Source of the DNA: Bombus terrestris
Taxonomy: Eukaryota > Arthropoda > Insecta > Hymenoptera > Apidae
Assembly: GCF_910591885.1 (NCBI RefSeq)
Contig: NC_063277.1
Location: 2,976,001-3,040,000 of the forward strand
Direction of reading: 5' to 3'
DNA length: 64,000 nt
Under the pieces are notes generated by a model. It saw nothing but the letters and a program-made list of their open reading frames with translations. It searched no databases and was not told the origin of the DNA. The number at the start of each line of letters is the position of its first letter. The stretch's first letter is position 1. Shown piece after piece: positions 1 through 16,515 of the stretch. The position numbers and the translations under genes are program-made.

Positions 1-365
1 TAACGTATAACGTTATATAGTATTACCATATCACGTATATCGTTGTATACTATTACGTAATAACGTATAACGTTATATACTATTACGTAATAACGTATAA
101 CGTTATATACTATTACTATATAACGTATAACGTTATATACTATTACTATATAACGTATAACGTTATATACTATTACTATATGACGTATAACGTTATATAC
201 TATTACTATATAACGTATAACGATATATACTATTATTATATAACGTATAACGATATATACTATTATTATATAACGTATAACGTTATATACTATTACTATA
301 TAACGTATATCGCTATATACTATTACTATATAACGTATAACGATATATACTATTACGTATTAACG

Positions 366-407
366 TATAACGTTATATACTATTACGTAATAGTATATAA
401 CGTTATA
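366..407. repeat. 42-bp perfect palindrome
   Basis: Arms of 21 bp meet at TTAC|GTAA. A normal right half ending CTATTAC is followed by GTAATAGTATATAACG instead of the usual forward continuation. It has no spacer, so it could extrude as a cruciform. Confidence 0.9.
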
Positions 408-450
408 TAGTATTACCATATCACGTATAACGTTGTATATTATTACGTAC
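391..450. repeat. Punctuation dimer B-C (first typical example)
   Basis: Two adjacent variant monomers recur together throughout the window. Monomer B ends TATAGTATTACCATA or TATAGTATTGCCATA; monomer C starts TCACG and ends TTGTATATTATTACGTAC. Further examples start at 541, 991, 1,321, 1,621, 13,771, 30,151, 47,971 and 63,851 (approximate monomer starts). Spacing is usually 150-450 bp and always a multiple of 30 except across register shifts. They mark the ends of small HOR blocks. Whether they have a function, such as a binding-site variant, cannot be seen. Confidence 0.8.
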
Positions 451-3400
451 TAACGTATAACGTTATATACTATTACTATATAACGTATAACGTTATATAC
501 CATTACTATATAACGTATAACGATATATACTATTACGTATTAAAGTATAACGTTATATAGTATTACCATATCACGTATAACGTTGTATATTATTACGTAC
601 TAACGTATAACGTTATATACTATTACTATATATCGTATAACGATATATACTATTCCGTACTATCGTATAACGTTATATACTATCACTATATATCGCATAA
701 CGTTATATAATATTACTATATAACGTATAACGTTTTATACTATTACTATATAACGTATAACGTTATATACTATTACTATATAACGTATAACGTTATATAC
801 TATTACTATATAACGTATAACGTTATATACTATTACTATATAACGTATAACGTTATATACTATTACTATATAACGTATAACGTTATATACTATTACTATA
901 TAACGTATAACGTTATATACTATTACGTAATAACGTATAACGATATATACTATTACGTATTAACGTATAACGTTATATACTATTACGCAATAACGTATAA
1001 CGTTATATAGTATTGCCATATCACGTATAACGTTGTATATTATTACGTACTAACGTATAACGTTATATACTATTACTATATAACGTATAAAGTTATATAC
1101 TATTACTATATAACGTATAACGTTATATACTATTACTATATAACGCATAACGTTATATAATATTACTATATAACGTATAACGTTATATACTATTACTATA
1201 TAACGTATAACGTTATATACTATTACTATATAACGTACAACGTTATATACTATTACTATATAACGTATAACGATATATACTATTACGTATTAACGTATAA
1301 CTTTATATACTATTACGTAATAGCGTATAACGTTATATAGTATTACCATATCACGTATAACGATGTATATTATTACGTACTAACGTATAACGTTATATAC
1401 TATTACTATATAACGTATAAAGTTATATACTATTACTATATAACGTATAACGTTATATACTATTACTATATAACGTATAACGTTATATACTATTACTATA
1501 TAACGCATAACGTTATATAATATTACTATATAACGTATAACGTTATATACTATTACGTATTAACGTATAACGTTATATACTATTACGTATTAACGTATAA
1601 CGTTATATACTATTACGTAATAGCGTATAACGTTATATAGTATTACCATATCACGTATAACGTTGTATATTATTACGTACTAACGTATAACGTTATATAC
1701 TATTACTATATAACGTATAACGATATATACTATTCCGTACTATCGTATAACGTTATATACTATTACTATATAACGCATAACGTTATATACTATTACTATA
1801 TAACGTATAACGTTATATACTATTACTATATAACGCATAACGTTATATAATATTACTATATAACGTATAACGTTGTATACTATTACGTATTAACGTATAA
1901 CGTTATATACTATTACGTAATAGCGTATAACGTTATATAGTATTACCATATCACGTATAACGTTGTATATTATTACGTACTAACGTATAACGTTATATAG
2001 TATTACCATATCACGTATAACGCTGTATACTATTACGTAATAACGTATAACGTTATATAGTATTGCCATATCACGTATAACGTTGTATATTATTACGTAC
2101 TAACGTATAACGTTATATACTATTACTATATAACGTATAACGATATATACTATTACTATATAACGCATAACGTTATATAATATTACTATATAACGTATAA
2201 CGTTTTATACTATTACTATATAACGTATAACGTTATATACTATTACTATATGACGTATAACGTTATATACTATTACTATATAACGCATAACGTTATATAC
2301 TATTACTATATAACGCATAACGTTATATAATATTACTATATAACGTATAACGTTATATACTATTACTATATAACGTATAACGTTATATACTATTACTATA
2401 TAACGTATAACGTTATATACTATTACTATATAACGTATAACGATATATACTATTACGTATTAAAGTATAACGTTATATAGTATTACCATATCACGTATAA
2501 CGTTGTATATTATTACGTACTAACGTATAACGTTATATACTATTACTATATAACGTATAACGATATATACTATTCCGTACTATCGTATAGCGTTATATAC
2601 TATTACTATATAACGCATAACGTTATATACTATTACTATATAACGTATAACGTTATATACTATTACTATATAACGCATAACGTTATATAATATTACTATA
2701 TAAAGTATAACGTTATATACTATTACGTATTAACGTATAACGTTATATACTATTACGTAATAGCGTATATCGTTATATAGTATTACCATATCACGTATAA
2801 CGTTGTATATTATTACGTACTAACGTATAACGTTATATAGTATTACCATATCACGTATAACGTTGTATACTATTACGTAATAACGTATAACGTTATATAC
2901 TATTACGTAATAACGTATAACGTTATATAGTATTGCCATATCAAGTATAACGTTGTATATTATTACGTACTAACGTATAACGTTATATACTATTACTATA
3001 TAACGTATAAAGTTATATACTACTACTATATAACGTATAACGTCATATACTATTACTATATAACGTACAACGTTATATACTATTACGTAATAGCGTATAT
3101 CGTTATATAGTATTACCATATCAAGTATAACGTTGTATATTATTACGTACTAACGTATAACGTTATATACTATTACTATATAACGTATAACGATATATAC
3201 TATTCCGTACTATCGTATAACGTTATATACTATTACTATATATCGCATAACGTTATATAATATTACTATATAACATATAACGTTTTATACTATTACTATA
3301 TAACGTATAACGTTATATACTATTACTATATAACGTATAACGTTATATACTATTACTATATAACGTATAACGTTATATACTATTACGTAATAACGTATAA

Positions 3401-5880
3401 CGTTATATACTATTACGCAATAACGTATAACGTTATATAGTATTGCCATATCACGTATAACGTTGTATATTATTACGTACTGACGTATAACGTTATATAC
3501 TATTACTATATAACGTATAAAGTTATATACTATTACTATATAACGTATAACGTTATATACTATTACTATATAACGTATAACGTTATATACTATTACTATA
3601 TAACGCATAACGTTATATAATATTACTATATAACGTATAACGTTATATACTATTACTATATAACGTATAACGTTATATACTATTACTATATAACGTATAA
3701 CGATATATACTATTACGTATTAACGTATAACTTTATATACTATTACGTAATAGCGTATAACGTTATATAGTATTACCATATCACGTATAACGATGTATAT
3801 TATTACGTACTAACGTATAACGTTATATACTATTACTATATAACGTATAAAGTTATATACTATTACTATATAACGTATAACGTTATATACTATTACTATA
3901 TAACGTATAACGTTATATACTATTACTATATAACGCATAACGTTATATAATATTACTATATAACGTATAACGTTATATACTATTACTATATAACGTATAA
4001 CGTTATATACTATTACAATATAACGTATAACGATATATACTATTACTATATAACGTATAACGTTATATACTATTACTATATAACGTATAACGTTATATAC
4101 TATTACTATATAACGTATAACGATATATACTATTCCGTACTATCGTATAACGTTATATACTACTACTATATAACGCATAACGTTATATACTATTACTATA
4201 TAACGTATAACGTTATATACTATTACTATATAACGCATAACGTTATATAATGTTACTATATAACGTATAACGTTATATACTATTACTATATAACGTATAA
4301 CGTTATATACTATTACTGTATAACGTATAACGTTATACACTATTACGTAATAACGTATAACGTTATGTACTATTACGTAATAACGTATAACGTTATATAG
4401 TATTACCATATCTCGTATAACGTTGTATATTATTACGTACTAACGTATAACGTTATATACTATTACTATATAACGTATAAAGTTATATACTACTACTATA
4501 TAACGTATAACGTCATATACTATTACTATATAACGTACAACGTTATATACTATTACTATATAACGTATAACGTTATATACTATTACTATATAACGCATAA
4601 CGTTATATAATATTACTATATAACGTATAACGTTATATACTATTACTATATAACGTATAACGTTATATACTATTACTATATAACGTATAACGTTATATAC
4701 TATTACTATATAACGTATAACGATATATACTATTACGTATTAAAGTATAACGTTATATAGTATTACCATATCACGTATAACGTTGTATATTATTATGTAC
4801 TAACGTATAACGTTATATACTATTACTATATAACGTATAACGATATATACTATTCCGTACTATCGTATAGCGTTATATACTATTACTATATAACGCATAA
4901 CGTTATATACTATTACTATATAACGTATAACGTTATATACTATTACTATATAACGCATAACGTTATATAATATTACTATATAACGTATAACGTTATATAC
5001 TATTACGTATTAACGTATAACGTTATATACTATTACGTAATAGCGTATATCGTTATATAGTATTACCATATCACGTATAACGTTGTATATTATTACGTAC
5101 TAACGTATAACGTTATATAGTATTACCATATCACGTATAACGTTGTATACTATTACGTAATAACGTATAACGTTATATACTATTACGTAATAACGTATAA
5201 CGTTATATAGTATTGCCATATCAAGTATAACGTTGTATATTATTACGTACTAACGTATAACGTTATATACTATTACTATATAACGTATAAAGTTATATAC
5301 TACTACTATATAACGTATAACGTCATATACTATTACTATATAACGTACAACGTTATATACTATTACGTAATAGCGTATATCGTTATATAGTATTACCATA
5401 TCAAGTATAACGTTGTATATTATTACGTACTAACGTATAACGTTATATACTATTACTATATAACGTATAACGATATATACTATTCCGTACTATCGTATAA
5501 CGTTATATACTATTACTATATATCGCATAACGTTATATAATATTACTATATAACATATAACGTTTTATACTATTACTATATAACGTATAACGTTATATAC
5601 TATTACTATATAACGTATAACGTTATATACTATTACTATATAACGTATAACGTTATATACTATTACGTAATAACGTATAACGTTATATACTATTACGCAA
5701 TAACGTATAACGTTATATAGTATTGCCATATCACGTATAACGTTGTATATTATTACGTACTAACGTATAACGTTATATACTATTACTATATAACGTATAA
5801 AGTTATATACTATTACTATATAACGTATAACGTTATATACTATTACTATATAACGTATAACGTTATATACTATTACTATA

Positions 5881-6600
5881 TAACGCATAACGTTATATAA
5901 TATTACTATATAACGTATAACGTTATATACTATTACTATATAACGTATAACGTTATATACTATTACAATATAACGTATAACGATATATACTATTACTATA
6001 TAACGTATAACGTTATATACTATTACTATATAACGTATAACGTTATATACTATTACTATATAACGTATAACGATATATACTATTCCGTACTATCGTATAA
6101 CGTTATATACTACTACTATATAACGCATAACGTTATATACTATTACTATATAACGTATAACGTTATATACTATTACTATATAACGCATAACGTTATATAA
6201 TGTTACTATATAACGTATAACGTTATATACTATTACTATATAACGCATAACGTTATATAATATTACTATATAACGTATAACGTTATATACTATTACTATA
6301 TAACGTATAACGTTATATACTATTACAATATAACGTATAACGATATATACTATTACTATATAACGTATAACGTTATATACTATTACTATATAACGTATAA
6401 CGTTATATACTATTACTATATAACGTATAACGATATATACTATTCCGTACTATCGTATAACGTTATATACTACTACTATATAACGCATAACGTTATATAC
6501 TATTACTATATAACGTATAACGTTATATACTATTACTATATAACGCATAACGTTATATAATGTTACTATATAACGTATAACGTTATATACTATTACTATA
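5881..6600. repeat. Exact 360-bp tandem duplication (12 monomers, twice)
   Basis: Positions 5,881-6,240 and 6,241-6,600 agree at every base when read line by line, including rare variants TATTACAATA, TATTCCGTAC, TACTACTAC and TAATGTTAC. Block B does not have the doubled arrangement, so the event is recent in block A. Confidence 0.88.
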
Positions 6601-8160
6601 TAACGTATAACGTTATATACTATTACTATATAACGTATAACGTTATACACTATTACGTAATAACGTATAACGTTATGTACTATTACGTAATAACGTATAA
6701 CGTTATATAGTATTACCATATCTCGTATAACGTTGTATATTATTACGTACTAACGTATAACGTTATATACTATTACTATATAACGTATAAAGTTATATAC
6801 TACTACTATATAACGTATAACGTCATATACTATTACTATATAACGTACAACGTTATATACTATTACTATATAACGTATAACGTTATATACTATTACTATA
6901 TAACGCATAACGTTATATAATATTACTATATAACGTATGACGTTATATACTATTACTATATAACGTATAACGTTATATACTATTACTATATAACGTATAA
7001 GGTTATATACTATTACTATATAACGTATAACGATATATACTATTACGTAATAACGTATAACGTTATATACTATTACGTAATAACGTATAACGTTATATAG
7101 TATTGCCATATCACGTATAACGTTGTATATTATTACGTACTAACTTATAACGTTATATACTATTACTATATAACGTATAACGTTATATACTATTACTATA
7201 TAACGTATAACGTTATATATTATTACGTAATAACGTATTACGTTATATAGTATTGCCATATCACGTATAACGTTGTATATTATTACGTACTAACGTATAA
7301 CGTTATATACTATTACTATATAACGTATAACGTTATATACTATTACTATATAACGTATAACGTTATATACTATTACTATATAACGTATAACGTTATATAC
7401 TATTACTATATAACGTATAACGTTATATACTATTACTATATAACGCATAACGTTATATAATATTACTATATAACGTATAACGTTATATACTATTACTATA
7501 TAACGTATAAAGTTATATACTATTACTATATAACGTATAACGTTATATACTATTACTATATAACGTATAACGTTGTATACTATTACGTAATAACGTATAA
7601 CGTTATATACTATTACGTAATAACGTATAACGTTATATACTATTACGTAATAACGTATAACGTTATATAGTATTGCCATATCACGTATAACGTTGTATAT
7701 TATTACGTACTAACGTATAACGTTATATACTATTACTATATAACGTATAGCGTTATATACTATTACTATATAACGTATAACGTTATATACTATTACTATA
7801 TAACGTATAACGATATATACTATTCCGTACTATCGTATAACGTTATATACTATTACTATATAACGCATAACGTTATATACTATTACTATATAACGTATCA
7901 CGTTATATACTATTACTATATAACGCATAACGTTATATAATATTACTATATAACGTATAATGTCATATACTATTACTATATAACGTATAACGTTATATAC
8001 TATTACTATATAACGTATGACGTTATATACTATTACTATATAACGTGTAACGTTATATACTATTACTATATAACGTATAACGTTATATACTATTACTATA
8101 TAACGCATAACGTTATATAATATTACTATATAACGTATAACGTTATATACTATTACTATA

Positions 8161-8188
8161 TCGTATAACGTTATATACTATTACTATA
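8161..8188. repeat. 28-bp monomer (AA deleted), lineage 1
   Basis: The junction reads CTATATCGTATAACG where the array normally has CTATATAACGTATAACG, so two bases are missing and the register moves by 2. The same monomer in the same context occurs at 30,658. It is the first register break in the window. Confidence 0.9.
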
Positions 8189-11156
8189 TAACGTATAACG
8201 TTATATACTATTACTATATAACGTATAACGTTATATACTATTACTATATAACGTATAGCGTTATATACTATTACGTAATAACGTATAGCGTTATATAGTA
8301 TTAACATATCACGTATAACGTTGTATATTATTACGTACTAACGTATAACGTTATATACTATTACTATATAACGTATAACGATATATACTATTCCGTACTA
8401 TCGTATAACGTTATATACTATTACTATATAACGCATAACGTTATATACTATTACTATATAACGTATAACGTTATATACTATTACTATATAACGCATAACG
8501 TTATATAATATTACTATATAACGTATAACGTAATATACTATTACGTATTAACGTATAACGTTATATACTATTACGTAATAGCGTATATCGTTATATAGTA
8601 TTACCATATCACGTATAACGTTGTATATTATTACGTACTAACGTATAACGTTATATAGTATTACCATATCACGTATAACGTTGTATACTATTACGTAATA
8701 ACGTATAACGTTATATACTATTACGTAATAGCGTATAACGTTATACAGTATTACCATATCACGTATAACGTTGTATATTATTACTATATAACGTATAAAG
8801 TTATATACTATTACTATATGACGTATAACGTTATATACTATTACTATATAACGCATAACGTTATATAATATTACTATATAACGTATAACGTTATGTACTA
8901 TTACTATATAACGTATAACGTTATGTACTATTACTATATAACGTATAACGTTATATACTATTACTATATAACGCATAACGTTATATAATATTACTATATA
9001 ACGTATAACGTTATATACTATTACTATATAACGTATAACGTTATATACTATTACAATATAACGTATAACGATATATACTATTACTATATAACGTATAACG
9101 TTATATACTATTACTATATAACGTATAACGTTATATACTATTACTATATAACGCATAACGTTATGTAATGTTACTATATAACGTATAACGTTATATCCTA
9201 TTCCGTACTATCGTATAACGTTATATACTATTACTATATAACGCATAACGTTATATACTATTACTATATAACGTATAACGTTATATACTATTACTATATA
9301 ACGCATAACGTTATGTAATGTTACTATATAACGTATAACGTTATATACTATTACTATATAACGTATAACGTTATATACTATTACTATATAACGTATAACG
9401 TTATATACTATTACGTAATAACGTATAACGTTATGTACTATTACGTAATAACGTATAACGTTATGTACTATTACGTAATAACGTATAACGTTATATAGTA
9501 TTGCCATATCACGTATAACGTTGTATATTATTACGTACTAACGTATAACGTTATCTACTATTACTATATAACGTATAAAGTTACATACTACTACTATATA
9601 ACGTATAACGTCATATACTAATACTATATAACGTACAACGTTATATACTATTACTATATAACGTATAACGTTATATACTATTACTATATAACGCATAACG
9701 TTATATAATATTACTATATAACGTATAACGTTATATACTATTACTATATAACGTATAACGTTATATACTATTACTATATTACGCATAACGTTATATACTT
9801 TTACTATATAACGTATAACGTTATATACTATTACTATATAACGTATAACGTTATATACTATTACGTAATAACGTATAACGTTATATACTATTACGCAATA
9901 ACGTATAACGTTATATAGTATTGCCATATCACGTATAACGTTGTATATTATTACGTACTAACGTATAACGTTATATACTATTACTATATAACGCATAACG
10001 TTATATGATATTACTATATAACGTATATCGTTTTATACTATTACTATATAACGTATAACGTTATATACTATTACGTAATAACGTATTACGTTATATAGTA
10101 TTGCCATATCACGTATAACGTTGTATATTATTACGTACTAACGTATAACGTTATATACTATTACTATATAACGTATAACGTTATATACTATTACTATATA
10201 ACGTATAACGATATATACTATTCCGTACTATCGTATAACGTTATATACTATTACTATATAACGTATAACGTTATATACTATTACTATATAACGTATAACG
10301 TTATATACTATTACTATATAACGTATAACGTTATATACTATTACTATATAACGTATAACGTTATATACTATTACTATATAACGTATATCGTTATATACTA
10401 TTACTATATAACGCATAACGTTATATAATGTTACTATATAACGTATAACGTTATATACTATTACTATATAACGTATAACGTTATATACTATTACTATATA
10501 ACGCATAACGTTATATAATATTACTATATAACGTATAACGATATATACTATTATTATATAACGTATAACGTTATATACTATTACTATATAACGTATATCG
10601 CTATATACTATTACTATGTAACGTATAACGATATATACTATTACGTATTAACGTATAACGTTATATACTTTTACGTAATGGCGTATAACGTTATACAGTA
10701 TTACCATATCACGTATAACGTTGTATATTATTACGTACTAACGTATGCGTTATATACTATTACTATATAACGTATAACGTTATATACTATTACTATATGA
10801 CGTATAACGTTATATACTATTACTATATAACGCATAACGTTATATAATATTACTATATAACGTATAACGTTATATACTATTACTATATAACGTATAACGT
10901 TATATACTATTACTATATAACGTATATCGCTATATACTATTACTATATAACGTATAACGATATATACTATTACGTATTAATGTATAACGTTATATACTAT
11001 TACGTAATAGCATATAACGTTATATAGTATTACCATATCACGTATAACGTTGTATATTATTACGTACTAACGTATAACGTTATATACTATTACTATATAA
11101 CGCATAACGTTATATAATATTACTATATAACATATAACGTTATATACTATTACGTA
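8162..11156. repeat. Satellite block II, duplicated at 30.66-33.93 kb
   Basis: This block lies between the 28-mer at 8,161 and the first 1.86-kb HOR. It has its own markers: AACATATCACG at about 8,303, a TAATATAC variant near 8,530, TATCCTATTCC near 9,195, and the 29-bp monomer at 10,739. All of these reappear in the same order from 30,659, at offsets of 22,497, 22,527 and finally 22,827 bp. The changing offset shows that whole monomers (30, 420 and 120 bp) were gained or lost between the copies. No coding sequence is supported. Confidence 0.75.
10739..10767. repeat. 29-bp monomer, lineage 1
   Basis: The monomer reads TAACGTATGCG where other copies have TAACGTATAACG or TAACGTATAGCG. It is one base short and probably derives from the TAGCG variant. 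It is shared with 33,566 at an offset of 22,827 bp. Confidence 0.9.
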
Positions 11157-12872
11157 TTAACGTATAACGTTATATACTATTACGTAATAACGTATAACGT
11201 TATATACTATTACGTAATAGCGTATAACGTTATACAGTATTACCATATCACGTATAACGTTGTATATTATTACTATATAACGTATAAAGTTATATACTAT
11301 TACTATATGACGTATAACGTTATATACTATTACTATATAACGTATAACGTTATGTACTATTACTATATAACGTATAACGTTATGTACTATTACTATATAA
11401 CGTATAACGTTATATACTATTACTATATAACGCATAACGTTATATAATATTACTATATAACGTATAACGTTATATACTATTACTATATAACGTATAACGT
11501 TATATACTATTACAATATAACGTATAACGATATATACTATTACTATATAACGTATAACGTTATATACTATTACTATATAACGTATAACGTTATATACTAT
11601 TACTATATAACGTATAACGATATATACTATTCCGTACTATCGTATAACGTTATATACTATTACTATATAACGCATAACGTTATATACTATTACTATATAA
11701 CGTATAACGTTATATACTATTACTATATAACGCATAACGTTATGTAATGTTACTATATAACGTATAACGTTATATACTATTACTATATAACGTATAACGT
11801 TATATACTATTACTATATAACCTATAACGTTATATACTATTACGTAATAACGTATAACGTTATGTACTATTACGTAATAACGTATAACGTTATGTACTAT
11901 TACGTAATAACGTATAACGTTATATAGTATTGCCATATCACGTATAACGTTGTATATTATTACGTACTAACGTATAACGTTATCTACTATTACTATATAA
12001 CGTATAAAGTTATATACTACTACTATATAACGTATAACGTCATATACTATTACTATATAACGTACAACGTTATATACTATTACTATATAACGTATAACGT
12101 TATATACTATTACTATATAACGCACAACGTTATATAATATTACTATATAACGTATAACGTTATATACTATTACTATATAACGTATAACGTTATATACTAT
12201 TACTATATAACGCATAACGTTATATAATATTACTATATAACGTATAACGTTATATACTATTACGTAATAACGTATAACGTTATATACTATTACGTAATAG
12301 CGTATAACGTTATACAGTATTACCATATCACGTATAAAGTTATATACTATTACTATATGACGTATAACGTTATATACTATTACTATATAACGTATATCGC
12401 TATATACTATTACTATATAACGTATAACGATATATACTATTACGTATTAATATATAACGTTATACGCTATTACGTAATAGTATATAACGTTATATAGTAT
12501 TACCATATCACGTATAACGTTGTATATTATTACGTACTAACGTATAACGTTATATACTATTACTATATAACGTATAACGTTATATACTATTACTATATAA
12601 CGTATAACGATATATACTATTACGTATTAAAGTATAACGTTATATAGTATTACCATATCACGTATAACGTTGTATATTATTACGTACTAACGTATAACGT
12701 TATATACTATTACTATATAACGTATAACGATATATACTATTCCGTACTATCGTATAACGTTATATACTATTACTATATAACGCATAACGTTATATACTAT
12801 TACTATATAACGTATAACGTTATATACTATTACTATATAACGCATAACGTTATATAATATTACTATATAACA

Positions 12873-12914
12873 TATAACGTTATATACTATTACGTAATAG
12901 TATATAACGTTATA
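12873..12914. repeat. 42-bp perfect palindrome
   Basis: Arms of 21 bp meet at TTAC|GTAA, centred between 12,893 and 12,894. It lies in the first 1.86-kb HOR interval and has the TAGTATATAACG junction. Confidence 0.9.
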
Positions 12915-14190
12915 CATTAATACGTAATAGCGTATATCGTTATATAGTATTACCATATCACGTATAACGTTGTATATTATTACGTACTAACGTATAACGT
13001 TATATAGTATTACCATATCACGTATAACGTTGTATACTATTACGTAATAACGTATAACGTTATATACTATTACGTAATAGCGTATAACGTTATACAGTAT
13101 TACCATATCACGTATAACGTTGTATATTATTACTATATAACGTATAAAGTTATATACTATTACTATATGACGTATAACGTTATATACTATTACTATATAA
13201 CGTATAACGTTATGTACTATTACTATATAACGTATAACGTTATGTACTATTACTATATAACGTATAACGTTATATACTATTACTGTATAACGCATAACGT
13301 TATATAATATTACTATATAACGTATAACGTTATATACTATTACTATATAACGTATAACGTTATATACTATTACAATATAACGTATAACGATATATACTAT
13401 TACTATATAACGTATAACGTTATATACTATTACTATATAACGTATAACGTTATATACTATTACTATATAACGTATAACGATATATACTATTCCGTACTAT
13501 CGTATAACGTTATATACTATTACTATATAACGCATAACGTTATATACTATTACTATATAACGTATAACGTTATATACTATTACTATATAACGCATAACGT
13601 TATGTAATGTTACTATATAACGTATAACGTTATATACTATTACTATATAACGTATAACGTTATATACTATTACTATATAACCTATAACGTTATATACTAT
13701 TACGTAATAACGTATAACGTTATGTACTATTACGTAATAACGTATAACGTTATGTACTATTACGTAATAACGTATAACGTTATATAGTATTGCCATATCA
13801 CGTATAACGTTGTATATTATTACGTACTAACGTATAACGTTATCTACTATTACTATATAACGTATAAAGTTATATACTACTACTATATAACGTATAACGT
13901 CATATACTATTACTATATAACGTACAACGTTATATACTATTACTATATAACGTATAACGTTATATACTATTACTATATAACGCATAACGTTATATAATAT
14001 TACTATATAACGTATAACGTTATATACTATTACTATATAACGTATAACGTTATATACTATTACTATATAACATATAACGTTATATACTATTACTATATAA
14101 CGTATAACGTTATATAGTATTACCATATCACGTATAACGTTGTATATTATTACGTACTAACGTATAACGTTATATACTATTACTATATAT

Positions 14191-14370
14191 CGTATAACGA
14201 TATATACTATTCCGTACTATCGTATAACGTTATATACTATTACTATATAACGCATAACGTTATATACTATTACTATATAACGTATAACGATATATACTAT
14301 TCCGTACTATCGTATAACGTTATATACTATTACTATATAACGCATAACGTTATATACTATTACTATATAA
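14191..14370. repeat. Exact 90-bp tandem duplication (3 monomers, twice)
   Basis: Positions 14,191-14,280 are repeated as 14,281-14,370, including the CGATATATAC, TATTCCGTAC and CGCATAACG variants. The equivalent place one super-unit later (17,611-17,700) has a single copy, which explains the offset change from 3,420 to 3,330. Confidence 0.88.
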
Positions 14371-15691
14371 CGTATAACGTTATATACTATTACTATATAA
14401 CGCATAACGTTATATAATATTACTATATAACATATAACGTTATATACTATTACGTATTAACGTATAACGTTATATACTATTACGTAATAGCGTATATCGT
14501 TATATAGTATTACCATATCACGTATAACGTTGTATATTATTACGTACTAACGTATAACGTTATATAGTATTACCATATCACGTATAACGTTGTATACTAT
14601 TACGTAATAACGTATAACGTTATATACTATTACGTAATAGCGTATAACGTTATACAGTATTACCATATCACGTATAACGTTGTATATTATTACTATATAA
14701 CGTATAAAGTTATATACTATTACTATATGACGTATAACGTTATATACTATTACTATATAACGTATAACGTTATGTACTATTACTATATAACGTATAACGT
14801 TATGTACTATTACTATATAACGTATAACGTTATATACTATTACTATATAACGCATAACGTTATATAATATTACTATATAACGTATAACGTTATATACTAT
14901 TACTATATAACGTATAACGTTATATACTATTACTATATAACGTATAACGATATATACTATTACTATATAACGTATAACGTTATATACTATTACTATATAA
15001 CGTATAACGTTATATACTATTACTATATAACGTATAACGATATATACTATTCCGTACTATCGTATAACGTTATATACTATTACTATATAACGCATAACGT
15101 TATATACTATTACTATATAACGTATAACGTTATATACTATTACTATATAACGCATAACGTTATGTAATGTTACTATATAACGTATAACGTTATATACTAT
15201 TACTATATAACGTATAACGTTATATACTATTACTATATAACCTATAACGTTATATACTATTACGTAATAACGTATAACGTTATGTACTATTACGTAATAA
15301 CGTATAACGTTATGTACTATTACGTAATAACGTATAACGTTATATAGTATTGCCATATCACGTATAACGTTGTATATTATTACGTACTAACGTATAACGT
15401 TATCTACTATTACTATATAACGTATAAAGTTATATACTACTACTATATAACGTATAACGTCATATACTATTACTATATAACGTACAACGTTATATACTAT
15501 TACTATATAACGTATAACGTTATATACTATTACTATATAACGCATAACGTTATATAATATTACTATATAACGTATAACGTTATATACTATTACTATATAA
15601 CGTATAACGTTATATACTATTACTATATAACGCATAACGTTATATAATATTACTATATAACGTATAACGTTATATACTATTACGTAATAAC

Positions 15692-15735
15692 GTATAACGT
15701 TATATACTATTACGTAATAGTATATAACGTTATAC
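15692..15735. repeat. 44-bp perfect palindrome
   Basis: Arms of 22 bp are centred between 15,713 and 15,714 and end GTATAACG... and ...CGTTATAC. It has the same junction type as the palindromes at 35,489, 37,349, 44,545 and 48,930, which occupy the equivalent HOR position. Confidence 0.9.
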
Positions 15736-16471
15736 AGTATTACCATATCACGTATAAAGTTATATACTATTACTATATGACGTATAACGTTATATACTAT
15801 TACTATATAACGTATATCGCTATATACTATTACTATATAACGTATAACGATATACGCTATTACGTAATAGTATATAACGTTATACGTTAATACGTAATAG
15901 TATATAACGTTATATAGTATTACCATATCACGTATAACGTTGTATATTATTACGTACTAACGTATAACGTTATATACTATTACTATATAACGTATAACGT
16001 TATATACTATTACTATATAACGTATAACGATATATACTATTACGTATTAAAGTATAACGTTATATAGTATTACCATATCACGTATAACGTTGTATATTAT
16101 TACGTACTAACGTATAACGTTATATACTATTACTATATAACGTATAACGATATATACTATTCCGTACTATCGTATAACGTTATATACTATTACTATATAA
16201 CGCATAACGTTATATACTATTACTATATAACGTATAACGTTATATACTATTACTATATAACGCATAACGTTATATAATATTACTATATAACATATAACGT
16301 TATACACTATTACGTAATAGTATATAACGTTATATACTATTACGTAATAGCGTATATCGTTATATAGTATTACCATATCACGTATAACGTTGTATATTAT
16401 TACGTACTAACGTATAACGTTATATAGTATTACCATATCACGTATAACGTTGTATACTATTACGTAATAAC

Positions 16472-16515
16472 GTATAACGTTATATACTATTACGTAATAG
16501 TATATAACGTTATAC
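16472..16515. repeat. 44-bp perfect palindrome
   Basis: Arms of 22 bp are centred between 16,493 and 16,494. The corresponding monomer in neighbouring HOR copies has TAGCGTATAACG, which leaves the palindrome imperfect by two bases. The 34.4-kb copy shares the perfect form. Confidence 0.9.

Larger units (their letters stand above)
1..8161. repeat. Satellite block A (founder-like copy)
   Basis: This is about 272 monomers in perfect 30-bp register until the first 28-mer at 8,161. Variant monomers are organised in blocks of roughly 60-450 bp closed by the B-C punctuation dimer, for example at 391, 541, 991, 1,321 and 1,621. The same order of variants reappears at 17,878-25,885 and in part at 25,890-30,658. 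The left edge is the window edge, so the block probably extends upstream. The segment 5,881-6,600 holds an exact 360-bp tandem duplication absent from the second copy. The second copy instead carries a block with CGTATAACTTTATA (about 23,761) that block A lacks at this place. Confidence 0.8.
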
